Assembly: GCA_002426015.1 (NCBI GenBank)
Contig: DINS01000022.1
Span: forward strand, 139,315-203,314
From: Flavobacteriaceae bacterium UBA5534
GTDB lineage: Bacteria > Bacteroidota > Bacteroidia > Flavobacteriales > Flavobacteriaceae
Length of the DNA: 64,000 bases
Direction of reading: 5' to 3'
In this document: in pieces, positions 54,238 through 62,607 of the stretch
Layout of the letters: each line of letters starts with the position of its first letter
Position numbering within the stretch: position 1 is the stretch's first letter
Made by a program: the position numbers and the translations under genes
The notes under the pieces: generated by a model
Told to the model about the DNA's origin: nothing
The model's input: only the letters and a program-made list of their open reading frames with translations
The model's database searches: none

Positions 54238-54827
54238 ATGAAAACAATTATGAAAACAACGCTTTTAAAAACGCAGATGTTCCTAGTTGCCAGTTTGGTA
54301 GTTTAGGATGTAATGATTCTGACAAAAAAACAACCGATTATGAGCCACAGGTAACTATCGAGGCTCAAATTGAGAAAGGAAAAAACCTAGTGAATGCTAT
54401 GGGATGCAATGATTGCCACTCGCCAAAAGTAATGACCGATAGAGGTCCGATACCTGACCCAAACCGCTTATTATCTGGGCATAACTCCAACGAAATCTTA
54501 CCAGCCTATGATAGCGAAACGGCAAAATCGTATGTGCTATTCAATATGAACAGTACTGCTGCTGTTGGCCCTTGGGGCATTTCGTATTCAGGAAATCTAA
54601 CGCCAGATGATACTGGTATTGGCACTTGGTCTGAAGCACAATTCTTAAAGGCCATGAAAGAAGGAAAATACAAAGGGCTTGAAGGTAGTAGACCTTTATT
54701 GCCACCTATGCCTTGGCAAGCGTATTCTCAAATGCCAGATGAAGACTTAAAAGCGATTTTTGCTTATTTAAAAAGTATCAAACCTGTAGAAAACATCGTT
54801 CCGGCAGCCAAAATAGCTGGAATGTAA
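54238..54827 (+). pseudogene. c-type cytochrome lipoprotein, frameshifted in the lipobox
   Basis: The signal segment starts at ATG 54238 (MKTIMKTTLLKTQ, then FLVASLVV) and hits a TAG at 54304. One missing T in the run at 54302-54304 explains this: with it the frame reads VVLGCNDSDKK, a proper lipobox. The downstream frame (54303-54827) is intact: one heme site CNDCH, then SGNLTPDDTGIGTW, MPWQAYSQMPDEDLKAIFAYLKSI, typical of cytochrome c with Met ligand. It would be an outer-facing electron carrier. A sequencing error is an alternative to a real mutation. Confidence 0.8.
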
Positions 54828-54846
54828 TGCACCATTTTAAACAGAT

Positions 54847-56013
54847 ATGATAATGAGAACACCAATCTTACTATTAATGCTAATCATTACTGGCCAATTG
54901 ACCGCACAACAAGCGAGTAAATCAATATTGGGGAATGTTAATTTTAAAGACCTATTAAATTCCGTTCCAGTACTGCAAACAAGCCCAGAAGAAGCTTTTG
55001 ATTATGCGTGCAACCGAAGCATTTATTGTGCAGGCGAATCGGAACTTCAAAAACAGTATGATATATTTAACCAAAAGAAGGAGCAGTATACAGCCCAATT
55101 ACAGGCCAACTTTGCACCGCAGGTAGATGAATTTAACGCTGCCTACAGTGAAGATGGGTATAAGAAGCTTGCCGAAGAAAATGCGATGATCAAAAGTATG
55201 GGTGGTATGGATAAGGCAATGCAAATGACCGAAAAAGAACGAGAGGTTGCTGCCAAAAAAGCCATGGCCTCCCAACTCTCTTCTTCCAAAACTGGCATGT
55301 TTACAGAAGAAGAACTCCAAAAAATGATGAATGATCCAGCCTATGCCAAACAAATGGCAGCCAAATACAACAACATGAGCGAGGCCGAAAAGCAAGCCAT
55401 GGTACATCAAAAAATTGCAAAGGGCGATTATAAGATGACCAAGGAAATGAAAGAGGAGTATGAGAAGGAACGAGAACTGGCCGACAATACACAAATGATC
55501 AAGGCTTTTGAGGAAAAGACCAACGCCCGAATCATGACAGCTGTGGAAGCTTTTAAGAACAAGGTCAACCAGTTGAGGAGTGCAACAGGCAGCCATGATG
55601 ACTTGGATAGAAGCTACAAGGAATTGTACGATAAAATCCCGATGCTGTACGATGTCGTCGAGGGCAAGTATAAAGACCCTGTAAAGGTAAAAGAACTGAA
55701 AATGTCCTATGCTCTAAAACATAAAGACAGAGCCACCTTTGAGCTTTCTGAAGTGCAGGCTGAACACAGCAAACTGAAGGTGATGATCAATGAGGTGATT
55801 GCCGAATATCAGTCCTTTTTAAAAACCAACGGACATCTGGTAAAGGGCAAGGTAATCAACCTTATGAACGGGACCAATACAGAGTTTTCTTTATTGAGTG
55901 TAGAGCAACACATCATTGGGTCTATTGATATGCTGGCAGGCAGTATCAAAACTGAAAATGAGTTGGCTTCCAAACAAGAGCAGTATTACCAGACCATCAA
56001 GAACCTGCATTAG
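54847..56013 (+). CDS. Exported helical protein of unknown function
   Basis: The 388-residue protein has a signal peptide (to about residue 20, LTAQ). The mature part is rich in Lys, Glu, Met and Ala and predicted coiled-coil (about 65-260, e.g. KYNNMSEAEKQAMVHQKIAK), with two Cys near residues 54 and 61 (YACNRSIYCAG). It is 19 bp behind the cytochrome gene and likely in that operon, so it may belong to the LytTR-controlled unit. Confidence 0.78.
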   Translation: MIMRTPILLLMLIITGQLTAQQASKSILGNVNFKDLLNSVPVLQTSPEEAFDYACNRSIYCAGESELQKQYDIFNQKKEQYTAQLQANFAPQVDEFNAAYSEDGYKKLAEENAMIKSMGGMDKAMQMTEKEREVAAKKAMASQLSSSKTGMFTEEELQKMMNDPAYAKQMAAKYNNMSEAEKQAMVHQKIAKGDYKMTKEMKEEYEKERELADNTQMIKAFEEKTNARIMTAVEAFKNKVNQLRSATGSHDDLDRSYKELYDKIPMLYDVVEGKYKDPVKVKELKMSYALKHKDRATFELSEVQAEHSKLKVMINEVIAEYQSFLKTNGHLVKGKVINLMNGTNTEFSLLSVEQHIIGSIDMLAGSIKTENELASKQEQYYQTIKNLH

Positions 56014-56091
56014 TTTTTGGCACACCCATAACATCCATCAAAAGTTGTAGGTTAGTGCTTGGCTCTCTCCTTTTGATGTGCCATAGATATC

Positions 56092-56128
56092 AAACCACCA
56101 TCTCTTTAAAAAGAGGTTGTGGTTTTTT
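56092..56128 (+). terminator. Terminator of the cytochrome operon
   Basis: AACCACCATCTCTT (56093-56106) pairs imperfectly with AAGAGGTTGTGGTT (56111-56124), followed by a T-run. Confidence 0.8.
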
Positions 56129-56226
56129 TATTTAAAATTTAAAAAATCATTTCATTGATGAAACCCATGAAAGGCTATTAAGCAGTTTATTTTGACTAAA
56201 TTTGGTTTATCATTTTTACCAAGACA

Positions 56227-57312
56227 ATGAGCAATAAATCCGAATTACAAGAGCGCATAAAGGAATTAACATGCCTCTATGAAGTATCATCCTTTATTGT
56301 CAATGCTGATTCTGAACGATTGGAGCCTACGTTTCAAGCCATTGCTTTTAGCTTGAAAAAAGCCTTTCAATTTCCAGAAAAGACTAATATTGCAATTGAA
56401 TCACAAATTGCGACTGCAAAAACAGGTGGAAGTGGCTTTGGAGGCTCTTTTATAGTTAGTAACATCCCTATTTTTAATGAGCCCAAAGGAAAAATTGTTG
56501 CTACGATAGATCATTTAGATTTAAAAACAGAATATTTTCTTAAGGAAGAGCAATTATTGCTCGATAACATTGCCCTAAAAATAGGGAATCTTTTAGAGCG
56601 CATCGAAATCAAGAACAGTGAACTTTCCATGAAACGTCAGATGGAACGTGCCGACCGTCTCGCAATTTTGGGTGAACTCACAGCTGGTATCGCCCACGAA
56701 CTCAACACACCTCTGGCCAATATTCTTGGTTTTGCCGAACTCTTACAGTCTAAATTAGAAAGCGACCCACAATCTTTGAACGACTTAAATAAAATCATCA
56801 CCAATGCGATTTTTTCAAGGGAAGTTGTTAAAAAACTCATGTTCTTTGCTTGTGAAATGCCGCAGGAGATGAAACCGGTAAATATAGTTTCTATCATAAA
56901 AGAATCCGTTAAGTTACTGGAGCCAGCATTTCGCAAAAACGAAGTAAAATATATTGTAAAAATTGAGGATGCATCCTTGATGTTACGTGCCGACACGGTG
57001 CAGATGACACAAATCATTTTCAATTTATTGATGAATGCCATTTACTTTACACCAAAAAACGGTTTGGTGACTATAGAAGCTACGCAAAGCGACAAAAACA
57101 TTATTCTTAAAATTAGTGATGAGGGCAAAGGCCTCTCGGAAGAAGATTTACAAAAAGTCTTTCAGCCATTCTATACAACAAAACCCGTCGGAGAAGGTTC
57201 AGGTCTTGGATTGAGCGTTGTACACGGCATCGTATTGAGCCATAAAGGTTCCATTACCGTTAAAAATAACATCAAAAAAGGTGCTATCTTTGAAGTGCGA
57301 TTGCCAAAATAA
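56227..57312 (+). CDS. Cytoplasmic sensor histidine kinase (NtrB-like)
   Basis: The 361-residue protein has no signal peptide or membrane helix. Residues 1-130 look like a GAF-type sensor; a coiled linker follows. HisKA has LTAGIAHELNTPLANILGFAELL (His157), and the HATPase domain has NLLMNAIYFT, DEGKGLSEEDL and GEGSGLGLSVVHGI. Its partner is the NtrC-like gene 5 bp downstream. Confidence 0.93.
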   Translation: MSNKSELQERIKELTCLYEVSSFIVNADSERLEPTFQAIAFSLKKAFQFPEKTNIAIESQIATAKTGGSGFGGSFIVSNIPIFNEPKGKIVATIDHLDLKTEYFLKEEQLLLDNIALKIGNLLERIEIKNSELSMKRQMERADRLAILGELTAGIAHELNTPLANILGFAELLQSKLESDPQSLNDLNKIITNAIFSREVVKKLMFFACEMPQEMKPVNIVSIIKESVKLLEPAFRKNEVKYIVKIEDASLMLRADTVQMTQIIFNLLMNAIYFTPKNGLVTIEATQSDKNIILKISDEGKGLSEEDLQKVFQPFYTTKPVGEGSGLGLSVVHGIVLSHKGSITVKNNIKKGAIFEVRLPK

Positions 57313-57317
57313 AACAG

Positions 57318-58646
57318 ATGCAACTCAAAAAGGAAAACATACTCATTGTGGACGATGATGTCCAAATCTTGGAACTCTTGCATCGCCACCTTCAATCGTG
57401 GAACTATCATACCTATAAGGCCATATCTGTACGTGAAGCTGTTGCCATTTTAAAAGATACGTCCATCGATTTGCTTATTACTGATTTAAAAATGCCAGAG
57501 GTGGATGGATTTGAACTCATCAAATTTGTATCTGAACATTATCCGAAATTGCCCAAACTCATTGTAACAGGTTATCCCAATGTCCAAGACTCGTTGGCTG
57601 CCATCAAATCTGGAGTTGTGGCCTATCTTACAAAACCATTCACGAAAGACGAATTGAAAACTGCCATCGACAAATCGTTGATTCCTTCCAATACCAAAAC
57701 ACACAAATCCATTCATAAGGCTCCAACGACTGACAAAGGTTACGGAGACATGATAGGTGTTTCAGAAAAAATCCAAGAGGTTTTTCAAGTCATAGAACGG
57801 GTCAAAGACAACAAAGCTACCATTTTTATCAAGGGCGAAAGCGGTACAGGTAAGGAGTTGGTGGCGCGTTCCATCCATTACCAAGGTAAATTTTTAAAGG
57901 CTCCCTTTATTGCTGTCAACTGTGGCGGCATTCCAGAAAACCTTTTGGAGGCCGAATTGTTCGGTTATGTCAAAGGTGCTTTTACAGGAGCAGAGACCAA
58001 TAGAGATGGTTATTTTCAGGCAGCTAATGGTGGTACTATATTTCTGGATGAAATTGGCAACGCTTCATTAGTAGTACAGTCCAGATTGCTACGCGTTTTG
58101 CAAGAAAAAGAAGTCCTTAAAGTTGGTTCACAACAAGTAGAAAAAGTAGATGTTAGGGTTATTGCTGCAACCAACAGCGATTTGAAGGAAATGATACGAA
58201 AACAAACGTTCAGAGAAGATTTATTTTATCGACTGACCGTTGTTGAAATTGAGGTTCCACCACTTCGTGACCGCAAGGAAGATATTCCATTTTTAGTGGA
58301 TAAATTTCTCTTTAAATATGGTGTGGAGTACAAAGATGGCTTTGTAAAGATAACGCCAGAAGCGCTAGATGTGTTGCTGCGCTACCACTGGCCAGGAAAC
58401 ATCCGTGAGCTTGAAAACAGTATCCAACGTGCCGTCATTATGTCGGACCGCATCATCGATGTGAGCCATTTGCCAGAGCACCTCAAATATGTGATTGATT
58501 TTCCAGAAAAAGGTTTGTTGACCCTCAAGGAAATGGAAAAACGCTACATTCAAAAAGTCCTGAATGCTACCCAGAACAATAAAACCAAAGCAGCAGATAT
58601 CCTTCAGATTGACCGCAAGACCTTGCGCGAAAAACTAAAAGATTAA
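57318..58646 (+). CDS. NtrC-like sigma-54 response regulator
   Basis: The 442-residue protein has a receiver with Asp56 (LLITDLKMP), an AAA+ domain with Walker A GESGTGKE (173-180), intact GAFTGA (220-225), Walker B GTIFLDEIGN and the arginine region, and a C-terminal Fis-type HTH (NKTKAADILQIDRKTLREKL). All parts needed to activate sigma-54 RNA polymerase are present, unlike the relative at 32106. A probable binding dyad and a sigma-54 promoter lie just downstream. Confidence 0.95.
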   Translation: MQLKKENILIVDDDVQILELLHRHLQSWNYHTYKAISVREAVAILKDTSIDLLITDLKMPEVDGFELIKFVSEHYPKLPKLIVTGYPNVQDSLAAIKSGVVAYLTKPFTKDELKTAIDKSLIPSNTKTHKSIHKAPTTDKGYGDMIGVSEKIQEVFQVIERVKDNKATIFIKGESGTGKELVARSIHYQGKFLKAPFIAVNCGGIPENLLEAELFGYVKGAFTGAETNRDGYFQAANGGTIFLDEIGNASLVVQSRLLRVLQEKEVLKVGSQQVEKVDVRVIAATNSDLKEMIRKQTFREDLFYRLTVVEIEVPPLRDRKEDIPFLVDKFLFKYGVEYKDGFVKITPEALDVLLRYHWPGNIRELENSIQRAVIMSDRIIDVSHLPEHLKYVIDFPEKGLLTLKEMEKRYIQKVLNATQNNKTKAADILQIDRKTLREKLKD

Positions 58647-58668
58647 CTTTTCCGAAAGTGAGTAATTT

Positions 58669-58684
58669 TTACCCATCTGGGTAA
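58669..58684. promoter_or_regulatory. Candidate NtrC-type enhancer dyad
   Basis: TTACCCA (58669-58675), TC, TGGGTAA (58678-58684) is a perfect inverted repeat in a larger partly symmetric region flanked by GTAATTT repeats. It is about 101 bp upstream of the -24 element, a normal enhancer distance. Confidence 0.5.
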
Positions 58685-58730
58685 TTTCGTTCCGCTTCAT
58701 AAAATGTCATTTTTTTATTCGAAATCCCTT

Positions 58731-58753
58731 AAACCCTTTGTTTATAAGGGTTT
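58731..58753 (+). terminator. Weak terminator after the NtrC-like gene
   Basis: AAACCCTT (58731-58738) and AAGGGTTT (58746-58753) form an 8-bp stem followed by CTTTGTTTCTT. Confidence 0.55.
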
Positions 58754-58784
58754 CTTTGTTTCTTATAATTTTTGGCACGCCCAA

Positions 58785-58800
58785 TGGCACAACAGTTGCC
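58785..58800 (+). promoter_or_regulatory. Sigma-54 promoter
   Basis: TGGCAC (58785-58790), AACAG, TTGCC (58796-58800): the -24 GG and -12 GC are 10 bp apart, as required for sigma-54. It is 30 bp before the ATG at 58831 and about 100 bp after the enhancer dyad. Confidence 0.8.
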
Positions 58801-58830
58801 TTTAATGAGAAAACTTAAAACAATTGATTT

Positions 58831-58998
58831 ATGACCGCAAATCCTTTTAACATATGTCCGACGTGTGCACACATCCATACATGTGTGCTAACCGAAATGA
58901 AAGAAAAAGTTTGGTCGTGCAGCGAATATGATGAAGCACAACCAGAACACAAAACAATAGAAAAACCCAAGCCGGAACATCAACTCGAATTGGCTTGA
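58831..58998 (+). CDS. Cys-rich small protein (55 residues)
   Basis: ATG 58831 to TGA 58998 encodes a protein starting MTANPFNICPTCAHIHTC, with further Cys in VWSCSEYDE and a charged tail. The spacing C-x2-C-x5-C and a fourth Cys suggest a zinc or iron site. It is the first gene after the sigma-54 promoter, which supports it being real. Confidence 0.7.
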   Translation: MTANPFNICPTCAHIHTCVLTEMKEKVWSCSEYDEAQPEHKTIEKPKPEHQLELA

Positions 58999-59013
58999 CA
59001 TAAAAACAAAAAC

Positions 59014-59160
59014 ATGATTTTAGAAAAAGCAAGAATGATACTAATGTCTAAACAAGTATCTAAATATGAACTAAAGTTTAACACCATTAGAACCAGTCCT
59101 TATAAATTCTCTAACAAAAGTAGATTGTTAGGAAAAAAATTGACAGCATCCATTTTTTAA
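59014..59160 (+). CDS. Possible basic small protein (48 residues)
   Basis: ATG 59014 to TAA 59160 starts MILEKARMILMSKQVSKYEL; about a quarter of the residues are Lys or Arg. It lies 15 bp behind the Cys-rich gene. Short length and AT-rich codons keep confidence low. Confidence 0.35.
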   Translation: MILEKARMILMSKQVSKYELKFNTIRTSPYKFSNKSRLLGKKLTASIF

Positions 59161-59184
59161 TAACAATTATATATAAATCTTTTA

Positions 59185-59313
59185 ATGATGACATATTTAA
59201 TAATGACACTTATACTAGCTTATATAGAGAGAAAAGCACATCGGAAAAGTGATTTGGTCACCATTCCTATCGCACTATCGCATAAGCCATTTTTATTACC
59301 CCAGAAACAATGA
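59185..59313 (+). CDS. Possible small protein coupled to gdh (42 residues)
   Basis: ATG 59185 to TGA 59313 starts MMTYLIMTLILAYIERKAH, a short hydrophobic helix with a basic stretch after it. Its stop overlaps the gdh ATG in an ATGA, the usual sign of translational coupling, which also supports the gdh start at 59310. Confidence 0.4.
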   Translation: MMTYLIMTLILAYIERKAHRKSDLVTIPIALSHKPFLLPQKQ

Positions 59314-60665
59314 ACAATTCAATAAATGACGTATCACACATCAAAAACAACTCAAACACAATGGAAATGACACTCACAAAAGACGTAAAAAAAGCAATGA
59401 AAAAAAATGCCAAAGGCATGGTCGAAAATGTACTGGAACAATTCAACAGTGCTGCTGACCAAATTAATTTGCACCCAAGTATTCGAAAAATATTAAGCAT
59501 TACCAATAACGAAATCATCGTTAACTTTCCAGTAAAGATGGACAATGGCGAGGTGGAAATTTTCCAAGGGTATCGTGTGCAGCACAACAATGCACTGGGT
59601 CCATATAAAGGAGGATTGCGTTACCACCCAACAGTGGACATCGATGCCGCAAGGGCATTGGCCATGTGGATGACCTGGAAAACCTCTTTGGCAGGACTTC
59701 CTTATGGAGGTGGCAAAGGAGGCATACAGATTGACCCATCCAAATATTCAAAGAGTGAATTGGAGCGCATTACCAGACGTTTTACGTTTGCCTTGGCAGA
59801 TAATATTGGTCCAGAGCACGACATTCCTGCTCCTGATGTGAATACCAACGACCAAACGATGGCATGGATAGCTGATACTTATATGAGTACACGTCCACCA
59901 GCCGAGCGTACTGCAAATCAGCATGTAGTCACAGGGAAACCTGCAGGTAGCGGTGGACTCGAAGGCAGAGACCGTGCAACAGGATTCGGTGTATTCTTGA
60001 CCATTAAATTTTGGGCTGAACAAAACCAAGAAGACCTCAACGGGAAGACCTTTATTGTACAAGGTTTTGGTAACGTTGGCTATTGGGCAGCTCATTTTTT
60101 AGAGCAGGAAGGCGCCACAATGGTCGGTGTACAAGATGCGTACGGAAGTATTCAAAATATGAAGGGCATCAAGGTAGAAGACCTATTCAATTATACCAAG
60201 GCCAACAAAGGAAGCCTTGTAGGTTTTCCAGATGCCACTGACATTGAAAAGGATGATTTTTTTACACTTGATTGCGATATCTGTATTCCAGCTGCTTTGG
60301 GCAACCAAATTACAGAAAACAATGCACATGGTATCAAAGCACGATTGATTGCAGAAGGTGCCAATGGACCGACCAATGTTGAGGGAGAAAAAATATTGCT
60401 TCAAAGAGGTGTGACCATTATTCCTGACATTCTGTGCAATTCAGGAGGTGTCATTGCCAGTTATTTTGAATGGTTGCAAAACCGAAATGGCGAACTGTGG
60501 CACATGGAAGAGGTCATTGATAAACTCGAAAAGAAATTGAAAAACTCTTTTGACAAGGTTTCAGATTATGCCACAAAAGAAGGGTTAGACATGCGCACTG
60601 CTGCTTATTGCATCGCCATTGCTCGAATTGAAAAAGCATATATACAACGAGGGATTTTCCCATAA
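59310..60665 (+). CDS. gdhA: Glutamate dehydrogenase
   Basis: GDH interconverts glutamate and 2-oxoglutarate plus ammonia. The 451-residue protein has NALGPYKGGLRYHPTVD, GLPYGGGKGGI (catalytic lysine region), PAPDVNTNDQTMAWI and the Rossmann motif GFGNVGYW. A start at 59361 (MEMTLTKD) is possible, but the ATGA overlap favours 59310. Its place behind an NtrC-type sigma-54 promoter suggests nitrogen or energy-state control. Confidence 0.95.
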   Translation: MNNSINDVSHIKNNSNTMEMTLTKDVKKAMKKNAKGMVENVLEQFNSAADQINLHPSIRKILSITNNEIIVNFPVKMDNGEVEIFQGYRVQHNNALGPYKGGLRYHPTVDIDAARALAMWMTWKTSLAGLPYGGGKGGIQIDPSKYSKSELERITRRFTFALADNIGPEHDIPAPDVNTNDQTMAWIADTYMSTRPPAERTANQHVVTGKPAGSGGLEGRDRATGFGVFLTIKFWAEQNQEDLNGKTFIVQGFGNVGYWAAHFLEQEGATMVGVQDAYGSIQNMKGIKVEDLFNYTKANKGSLVGFPDATDIEKDDFFTLDCDICIPAALGNQITENNAHGIKARLIAEGANGPTNVEGEKILLQRGVTIIPDILCNSGGVIASYFEWLQNRNGELWHMEEVIDKLEKKLKNSFDKVSDYATKEGLDMRTAAYCIAIARIEKAYIQRGIFP

Positions 60666-60676
60666 AGAATAATAAA

Positions 60677-61096
60677 ATGAAGTACGGAAGTTTAATATTG
60701 GAAAAGAAAGAGTATGTGTACATTAAGCGCATCCTCAACATTTCTGGATACACGGGAGACCATGAAATACAGAAATCTTTAACGAAGTTTAGCGAAGAGC
60801 TGAAAACAGCCCATATCATTGATGAGGAAGAAATGCCTGATGATGTCGTGCGAATGAACAGTGTTGTTACTGTTAAGTCAGGCAATGAGTGGGAAAAAAC
60901 CTTGCAGATTGTGCAACCATCAGAAAAGGACATGAAAAACAACAAGATTTCCATCCTTACACCAATGGGTGCAGCATTGTTTGGATATTCGGTAGAGGAT
61001 GTTGTCACATGGCACTTCCCTACTGGAGTCAAAGAGCTTAAAATCATCGAGGTGGCACAAATGGAACCAGATAAAAACATGGATGTACTCATTTAA
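60677..61096 (+). CDS. GreA/GreB C-terminal-like (Rnk-type) protein
   Basis: The 139-residue protein has the FKBP-like fold of the GreA/GreB C-terminal domain: DDVVRMNSVVTVK, QIVQPSEKD, ISILTPMGAALFGYSVEDVV, HFPTGVKELKIIEV. It lacks the long coiled-coil of GreA, as in Rnk, which binds RNA polymerase and affects nucleoside diphosphate kinase. It is 11 bp behind gdh. Confidence 0.9.
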   Translation: MKYGSLILEKKEYVYIKRILNISGYTGDHEIQKSLTKFSEELKTAHIIDEEEMPDDVVRMNSVVTVKSGNEWEKTLQIVQPSEKDMKNNKISILTPMGAALFGYSVEDVVTWHFPTGVKELKIIEVAQMEPDKNMDVLI

Positions 61097-61108
61097 AATG
61101 CAACGATT

Positions 61109-61501
61109 ATGACACAAAAAACTTTTAATCACGATACTGATGTGGATGTTGTACACAAGTACAATTCCATTGAACTGAAAGCATGGATCAACCAGCTACA
61201 GTATATCGATAAGGAAATTGACAAGCTATTGAACCTATACGCCCAGTCTATACAGAACAGGGAGATTCCTGAAGGTACATTGGTTCTTTTTTCAAAACGA
61301 AAGGAAGCCAACAAGCAGTTGTATGAAACCGTCTTGAAGTACTCTAACATTTATAGCAATGCGGCAGAATGTGACGATATTCAATGCGACATGGCCTATT
61401 TGGAAGAATATGAGCGCCTTCGCAAAAGCTATCAATATCATTTAACAAGATACCAAAAGCTAAAAGATACTTTATATGATAATGCCTTACAGAGTTTTTG
61501 A
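61109..61501 (+). CDS. Helical protein, related to the 62142 product
   Basis: The 130-residue protein is almost wholly helical, with three long helices (about 20-55, 60-85, 95-125). Segments ELKAWINQLQYIDKEIDKLL and YEERLRKSYQYH-like (YLEEYERLRKSYQYHLTRYQ) align with ELLQWMDDIEHSHSELNAY and HEKQRQLYLDLISDYRVLKLD of the 62142 protein, so they appear paralogous. Function unknown. Confidence 0.75.
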   Translation: MTQKTFNHDTDVDVVHKYNSIELKAWINQLQYIDKEIDKLLNLYAQSIQNREIPEGTLVLFSKRKEANKQLYETVLKYSNIYSNAAECDDIQCDMAYLEEYERLRKSYQYHLTRYQKLKDTLYDNALQSF

Positions 61502-61522
61502 ACCTGATAACACGTAACGACA

Positions 61523-61630
61523 ATGAAGCAACAGAATATAATGATAGAACAGATGAGAACCTTTAGATATTACTTCGTATTGGGCGTGTTGACAACTGCA
61601 ATTGCAACCCTATTGCTTTTGATGTTTTGA
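61523..61630 (+). CDS. Single-helix membrane micropeptide (35 residues)
   Basis: ATG 61523 to TGA 61630 encodes a basic start (MKQQNIMIEQMRTFRYY) and one membrane helix (FVLGVLTTAIATLLLLMF). It is the last ORF before the terminator of this unit. Confidence 0.55.
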   Translation: MKQQNIMIEQMRTFRYYFVLGVLTTAIATLLLLMF

Positions 61631-61695
61631 CCCCAATAAATACAAAATCATTGATTAATAGCAAATAAAAAATATCCAATGATTGTTGTATAATG

Positions 61696-61727
61696 ACCGT
61701 GGATGACATGTTTGTCCACGGTTTTTT
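61696..61727 (+). terminator. Terminator of the gdh unit
   Basis: ACCGTGGA (61696-61703) pairs with TCCACGGT (61715-61722) and is followed by a T-run. A weaker inverted repeat AATCATTG/CAATGATT lies before it (61646-61684). Confidence 0.88.
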
Positions 61728-61776
61728 ATCAAAGGCCATTGAGTGCCAATGTGCCCTTTAAAAAACAACTAAAAAA

Positions 61777-62115
61777 ATGAACACCATGAGTCCTGTTTCA
61801 ACCAATAGTAAAAGTCTTATAGAAGATATAGCACGTGCCGAAACCAAAGGCTATGTTGAAGACTTTATATATAAAGAAGATAAGCTTTTTGGCAGGACAA
61901 ACAAAAGAGCCTATTCGGCAAAAGATTGTATACTGGTAAAGCATTTTGTACAGGAAGCATGGAGCAATCCTTCAGACCAATCCATCATATTCCTTATTGA
62001 ATGTACCGATGGCACCAAAGGATGTTTGAGCAGTGCCTATGGTATTTATGCCGAGCCAACATTGATTGCCTTTTGCATGTCGTTAAAACAGGCAAGCTCA
62101 ACCTATCAGAATTAA
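61777..62115 (+). CDS. Small protein of unknown function (112 residues)
   Basis: The protein starts MNTMSPVSTNSKSLIED and has mixed alpha/beta pattern, with DCILVKHFVQEAWSNPSDQSII and ECTDGTKGCLSSAYGIYAEP. No family is recognised. It lies between two terminators with the 62142 gene, 26 bp apart, so they form a unit. Confidence 0.72.
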   Translation: MNTMSPVSTNSKSLIEDIARAETKGYVEDFIYKEDKLFGRTNKRAYSAKDCILVKHFVQEAWSNPSDQSIIFLIECTDGTKGCLSSAYGIYAEPTLIAFCMSLKQASSTYQN

Positions 62116-62141
62116 TTATAAATAGTCCCTAAAATCTTTTT

Positions 62142-62543
62142 ATGAGTTTTAACAATGACCCTCAAATTTCTAGAATTATCGAATCGAAAAGACGGCTGTT
62201 GCTGCAAAAAGACCTGTTTGAATTGCTGCAGTGGATGGACGACATTGAACATAGCCATTCTGAACTCAACGCATATACCATCATTGAAAAACATCTTGTT
62301 AAGAAAAGCGGCGTAGCCTTGAGCATAGAAGCATTGCGTAGAAAAAACACGCTTTTGATGGGGATCCTTTGCAAGTATGAGCTAACCCTCAAAACCGAAA
62401 TAGAATATGGGAAAACCGATTATGATATAAAACGATCTAAAGAACATGAAAAACAAAGACAGCTCTATTTAGACCTTATAAGCGACTACCGTGTTCTCAA
62501 ATTGGATATCTTAAAACGATTGTGCCAGTTGCGTAAAGGCTAA
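62142..62543 (+). CDS. Helical protein, related to the 61109 product
   Basis: The 133-residue protein is helical with long amphipathic stretches (RRLLLQKDLFELLQWMDDIE, LRRKNTLLMGILCKYEL). Similar length and motif order to the 61109 product suggest duplication. Function unknown. Confidence 0.75.
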   Translation: MSFNNDPQISRIIESKRRLLLQKDLFELLQWMDDIEHSHSELNAYTIIEKHLVKKSGVALSIEALRRKNTLLMGILCKYELTLKTEIEYGKTDYDIKRSKEHEKQRQLYLDLISDYRVLKLDILKRLCQLRKG

Positions 62544-62570
62544 TAGATTTTTGTGTTAGTGTTTGTTTGC

Positions 62571-62607
62571 AACCACAATCCTTGTCATGAGGGTTGTGGT
62601 TTTTTTG
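62571..62607 (+). terminator. Terminator after the 62142 gene
   Basis: AACCACAATCC (62571-62581) pairs with GGGTTGTGGTT (62591-62601) with one G-U and is followed by Ts. Confidence 0.85.

Noticed and set aside
56017..56032. TTGGCAC as a sigma-54 promoter
   Set aside because: The -24 GG is present but the bases 10 bp further are AC, not GC.
58771..58787. First TTGGCAC before the Cys-rich gene as sigma-54 promoter
   Set aside because: Ten bases after its GG comes GG instead of GC; the second TGGCAC at 58785 fits fully.
60514..61092. 192-codon minus-strand frame across gdh end and the Rnk-like gene
   Set aside because: It covers two clear plus-strand genes and has a Ser/Cys/Phe-rich composition typical of antisense frames.
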